Positions 7,537 to 10,044 of a stretch of DNA of 10,044 bases are shown here, in pieces. Origin of the DNA: Zymomonas sp. (lineage in GTDB: Bacteria > Pseudomonadota > Alphaproteobacteria > Sphingomonadales > Sphingomonadaceae); contig NZ_JAIWON010000101.1 in assembly GCF_020216885.1 (NCBI RefSeq), positions 1-10,044 of the forward strand, given 5' to 3'. Positions within the stretch are counted from its first letter, which is position 1. The number at the start of each line of letters is the position of its first letter. The notes under the pieces are model-generated. The model was not told where the DNA came from. It was given only the letters and a program-made list of their open reading frames with translations, and made no database searches. Both the position numbers and the translations under genes were made by a program.

Positions 7537-8214
7537 TTAACCTGCATTGAATTTTAACAGGATATCGCGGGCAATATTAACATGCCGCGCCCATTCTTCG
7601 CTTCCTCCAGCATCAGGATGAACCAAAGCAATCAACTGATGATAAGATTTTTTAATAGAAATTTTGTCGGCTTGTTCATCCAAACCCAATAATTTCAAAG
7701 CATCGCTTCTATTTTGAGGAATGCCGATTTTCTGAATACGATTGATGATATCTGCGCGTCTGTCAGCTTTAGAGGAAAGTGGAGCCGCTGTTGCCTTTTG
7801 TGCCGAAGGATAAGGATTTCCCTTGCCGGCAGAATAAGCCGATCCACTTTTTGGAAAGGCAGTATTCTGAAAATGGCTTCCGGTATCATTCTCTGGCTTT
7901 TTCGAAGGACTATAAGGCTTAAAGCTCTCTTTCTTCCGACGAGCGCTATAAGCAGACGCAAAAGAATCCCGAAAATTCTGATATTTTTTAGCGCGATCTT
8001 TTGCCACAGAAGCATGATTTTGCCGTTTTAAAAACCAGATCGAAGCGCCAAGAATAGCGATAACCGCAGGGATAACCTCTCCCTTTACCAGCAATGAAAA
8101 GCCACCAAGGCCAGCGATTAAAGCCGCTAAATCTCCAATACGAAGAGCAGCTGCCACCGGACGGCACCAACTCCACAAGGCCAAGGCCAAAGCTAATAGC
8201 GTTAAAATCTGCAT
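7537..8214 (-). CDS. Membrane-anchored J-domain (DnaJ-like) protein
   Basis: This 225-residue protein has two hydrophobic N-terminal segments (about residues 2-23 and 29-62, the second probably hairpin-like), then a basic, Ser/Pro/Lys-rich linker of about 100 residues that looks disordered, and a compact C-terminal J domain (about 170-222). The domain shows DALKLLGLDE, ISIKKSYHQLIALVHPDAGG with the HPD tripeptide at 199-201, and a last helix WARHVNIARDILL. HPD is the motif by which J proteins stimulate ATP hydrolysis by DnaK/Hsp70. A J domain at the C-terminus with an N-terminal anchor is the layout of TIM14-like and related alphaproteobacterial proteins rather than of DnaJ itself, so it probably recruits Hsp70 to the inner membrane. 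It lies 97 bases downstream of mipZ on the same strand with no terminator between, so the two may be co-transcribed. The Shine-Dalgarno is poor (GGGAG about 15 bases upstream). Confidence 0.85.
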   Translation of the reverse strand: MQILTLLALALALWSWCRPVAAALRIGDLAALIAGLGGFSLLVKGEVIPAVIAILGASIWFLKRQNHASVAKDRAKKYQNFRDSFASAYSARRKKESFKPYSPSKKPENDTGSHFQNTAFPKSGSAYSAGKGNPYPSAQKATAAPLSSKADRRADIINRIQKIGIPQNRSDALKLLGLDEQADKISIKKSYHQLIALVHPDAGGSEEWARHVNIARDILLKFNAG

Positions 8215-8311
8215 GAAATTAAAGCCATGCTCCCATCTGGCCAGAAAATATCTTTGTTATTCTTGGATTATCATCCGATATCTTAAAATTATCTTTACCA
8301 ATCCGCGCCCA

Positions 8312-9097
8312 TCAGGCTTTTTTGGGATCTGGGATTGATAATTTCAAGCCCGCAATCAAGTCTCTTAATTCCTGTCTGGCTGCCACATGCGCCAATCCAG
8401 CACGCCCCAAAGCCTTAACATCTAACAGTGTTAAACCTTTTAAGAACAGCTCACGATAAATAACTCGCTCGCTCAACCCTGAAATAATACGGAAGCCAAC
8501 GCGCTTCGATAATTCAGTCATGGCAGACGCCACATGGCGCATATTCCGCGCTTCCAAATGCTGAAGCCGGTTTCTTAAAACAATCCAGTCAACCGTCTTG
8601 CCGTCGCGCTTTCCGCGTGCTTTTCGTGCTTCCCAAACCAATTCTGCATAAAAGCTGGGGCGTTTGATGTGATAGCTTTCAGGATCAACTTGACCGATCA
8701 AATCAAGATCAACAAAGCTATCGTTGATAGGCGTTACCAGACTATCTGCTCTTTCAAGCGCCGAGCGAATATCGGAAGAATGACGACCCGGTGTATCGAC
8801 AATAACAAAATCATAATTCTGGGAAAGCGCGTCCAACAAAAGATTCAAGTCTTCACCACTATCAGGATCAAAAACTTTCGTCTCAGGGGTCGGCAAATCC
8901 ATGCCAATCCGCTTTACGCTTTCGACACGATTTTCCATATAACGGGCAAAAGTCCGCTGACGTGTATCAAGATCAACAGCCGCCACTTTCAGGCCTTTAG
9001 CGCTCAACGCTACCGCAACATGAACGGCTGTCGTTGACTTCCCCGAGCCCCCCTTCTCATTCGCAAAAACGATAAAATAAGCGTTTTTAGCTGACAT
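8312..9097 (-). CDS. mipZ: MipZ, division-site positioning ParA-family ATPase
   Basis: This 261-residue P-loop ATPase has the deviant Walker A of the ParA/MinD superfamily, NEKGGSGKST (13-22, signature K15 and P-loop K20), followed by VDLDTRQRT (41-49, D42 and D44), VDTPG (100-104) and INDSFVDLDL (124-133). NEKGG, DLDxRQRT and NDSFVDLD together are the marks of MipZ rather than of chromosome-partition ParA. In Caulobacter MipZ binds ParB at the origin regions, forms a bipolar gradient over the nucleoid and blocks FtsZ assembly except at midcell. The same role is inferred here. No parB or ftsZ lies in the window. The ATG at 9097 has AAAGG about 10 bases upstream. It heads a same-strand group with the J-domain protein and the phosphomutase and is divergent from thiE. 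Confidence 0.93.
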   Translation of the reverse strand: MSAKNAYFIVFANEKGGSGKSTTAVHVAVALSAKGLKVAAVDLDTRQRTFARYMENRVESVKRIGMDLPTPETKVFDPDSGEDLNLLLDALSQNYDFVIVDTPGRHSSDIRSALERADSLVTPINDSFVDLDLIGQVDPESYHIKRPSFYAELVWEARKARGKRDGKTVDWIVLRNRLQHLEARNMRHVASAMTELSKRVGFRIISGLSERVIYRELFLKGLTLLDVKALGRAGLAHVAARQELRDLIAGLKLSIPDPKKA

Positions 9098-9486
9098 TAT
9101 ATTTCGGCCTTTCCTCTTGCGCTTTTCCGGTTCGTGCTTTTCCTATCAGGACAGATAGCCCCCCTCAAAACATATTCATTATTACGGCGAAACAGAAAAT
9201 ACCGATAATCAAAAGGGACAGGATATAAATTATTGTCCGGATAATAAAATTCTAAAAGAATTGAAACGCTCTCATCACGATTACAATGCTCTTCGGTATA
9301 AAGCCTTATGACAAGGATTATAATCACCCCCGTAAATAGCTATGTCAGACGGTATCGCAACCGCTAATTTGCAACAAAAGATAGAGAGTCGATAGCGAAA
9401 TAATGCTTTAAATACTGCGCAACCGGTGATTTTTTTGCTAAAAGCTATCATCAAGCAAGGCCAATATATGGCACAAAGGAAGCATA
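9098..9486. other. Divergent intergenic region between mipZ and thiE
   Basis: This 389-base spacer must hold the promoters of both mipZ and thiE, but I could not pick out a convincing -35/-10 pair for either. I see a short inverted repeat CTATC/GATAG (9143-9147 and 9154-9158), and no TPP-riboswitch consensus before thiE. A 76-codon open frame on the minus strand (9097-9327) could start only at a GTG. It has no Shine-Dalgarno and its stop overlaps the mipZ ATG by one base, so it is treated as probably not a gene. No RNA gene was recognised. Confidence 0.5.
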
Positions 9487-10044
9487 ATGGCAGAAAATGA
9501 AATTTTGACCGATAATGATGAGGCTCTGGATGCCTTCACCAATAATTATCAACGGCCATCCGATAATCCCTGCGGCCTCTATCTTATTTCTCCGCCGGAA
9601 ATAGATGAGCATTTCGTTGAAAGATTAAAAAAAGCCTTTGACGGAGGTGATGTGTCGGCCTTTCAACTCCGGTTAAAAGGTCTGAATGAACATGCCATCG
9701 CCCGACTGGCTGAACCTCTACAAAAATTATGCGCCGATAGAGATGTTGCCTTTATCGTCAATGATAGCGTTTCTCTCGCCAAAAGGCTGGGTGCCGATGG
9801 GGTGCATCTAGGGCAAGGTGACGGTGATGCGGCCGAAGCCCGTGTCATTCTGGGGCCTTCGGCACAAATCGGGGTTACCTGTCACAATAGCCGTCATCTC
9901 GCGATGATTGCTGGTGAAAAAGGGGCAGATTATGTTGCTTTTGGGGCATTTTACCCGACGACTAGTAAAGATGTCCGCTACTATGCACGTCCTGAAATTC
10001 TGTCATGGTGGGCAACTCTTTTTGAACTGCCTTCTGTCGCCATT
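9487..10044 (+). CDS. thiE: Thiamine-phosphate synthase (3' end cut by window edge)
   Basis: The frame is open from the ATG at 9487 to the window edge and gives 186 residues. ThiE joins the pyrimidine HMP-PP with the thiazole phosphate to form thiamine phosphate in the cytoplasm. The TIM-barrel motifs appear in order: QLRLK (60-64), the usual QxRxK; FIVND (89-93) with N92 and D93 for pyrophosphate and magnesium; GADGVHLGQ (102-110); GVTCHN (129-134); and GADYVAFGAFYPTTSK (146-161), a variant of the GPVFPTxTK phosphate loop. About 28 residues precede the first barrel strand (GLYLISPPE), slightly longer than compact ThiE proteins. A good Shine-Dalgarno (AAAGGA) sits 6 bases before the ATG, which supports this start. 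The remaining C-terminal part, probably around 30 residues, lies outside the window. Confidence 0.92.
   Translation, partial: MAENEILTDNDEALDAFTNNYQRPSDNPCGLYLISPPEIDEHFVERLKKAFDGGDVSAFQLRLKGLNEHAIARLAEPLQKLCADRDVAFIVNDSVSLAKRLGADGVHLGQGDGDAAEARVILGPSAQIGVTCHNSRHLAMIAGEKGADYVAFGAFYPTTSKDVRYYARPEILSWWATLFELPSVAI

Noticed and set aside
7695..8031. Two frames of about 105 codons, on opposite strands, within the J-domain gene
   Set aside because: They overlap the linker-coding part of a gene with a recognisable J domain. Basic low-complexity codons open the other frames.
8669..9037. 122-codon plus-strand frame antisense to mipZ
   Set aside because: It is a shadow of mipZ, with no recognisable motif and no ribosome binding site.
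9328..9486. TPP riboswitch upstream of thiE
   Set aside because: I looked for the conserved thi-box segments and did not see them.

Overview
The window looks like chromosomal DNA of an alphaproteobacterium of the Sphingomonadales type, most likely Zymomonas or a close relative. The reasons are a MipZ-type division ATPase (an alphaproteobacterial protein), proteins that read like sphingomonad homologues, moderate GC in the genes and AT-rich spacers. The genus is an inference from general resemblance; no rRNA or other species marker is present. There is no sign of a transposon, prophage, CRISPR array, tRNA or rRNA. The content is ordinary core-genome housekeeping, and I did not find a convincing new multi-gene system.

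Layout, left to right. Bases 2-211 (+) are the tail of an unrecognised gene that is cut by the window edge. Facing it, 288-1007 (-) is a small endonuclease/exonuclease/phosphatase-family protein. An AT-rich spacer with a strong hairpin (1237-1271) separates it from tldD (1294-2736, -), a zinc metalloprotease subunit. A 303-base divergent spacer (2737-3039) holds several overlapping inverted repeats. Rightward from it run a short PabC/BCAT-like class IV aminotransferase (3040-3711), in which the PLP-binding lysine seems to be replaced by serine, and a class I aspartate aminotransferase (3834-5036).

A two-way terminator at 5065-5099 sits between aspartate aminotransferase and a convergent short-chain dehydrogenase (5117-5896, -). 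Upstream of the dehydrogenase on the minus strand is a phosphoglucomutase/phosphomannomutase (6017-7396, -) with its own intrinsic terminator. Upstream of that are a membrane-anchored J-domain protein (7537-8214, -) and mipZ (8312-9097, -). A 389-base spacer then separates mipZ from a divergent thiE (9487 to the right edge), the thiamine-phosphate synthase, which is cut by the window end.

The genes serve largely independent jobs: peptide processing (TldD), amino-acid and possibly folate-related metabolism (the two PLP-fold proteins), sugar-phosphate supply for envelope polysaccharide (phosphomutase), division-site placement (MipZ), chaperone recruitment at the membrane (J protein) and thiamine synthesis (ThiE). 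The most notable points are the lysine-less class IV aminotransferase homologue, the alternative hairpins upstream of tldD, and the mipZ / J-protein / phosphomutase same-strand cluster.
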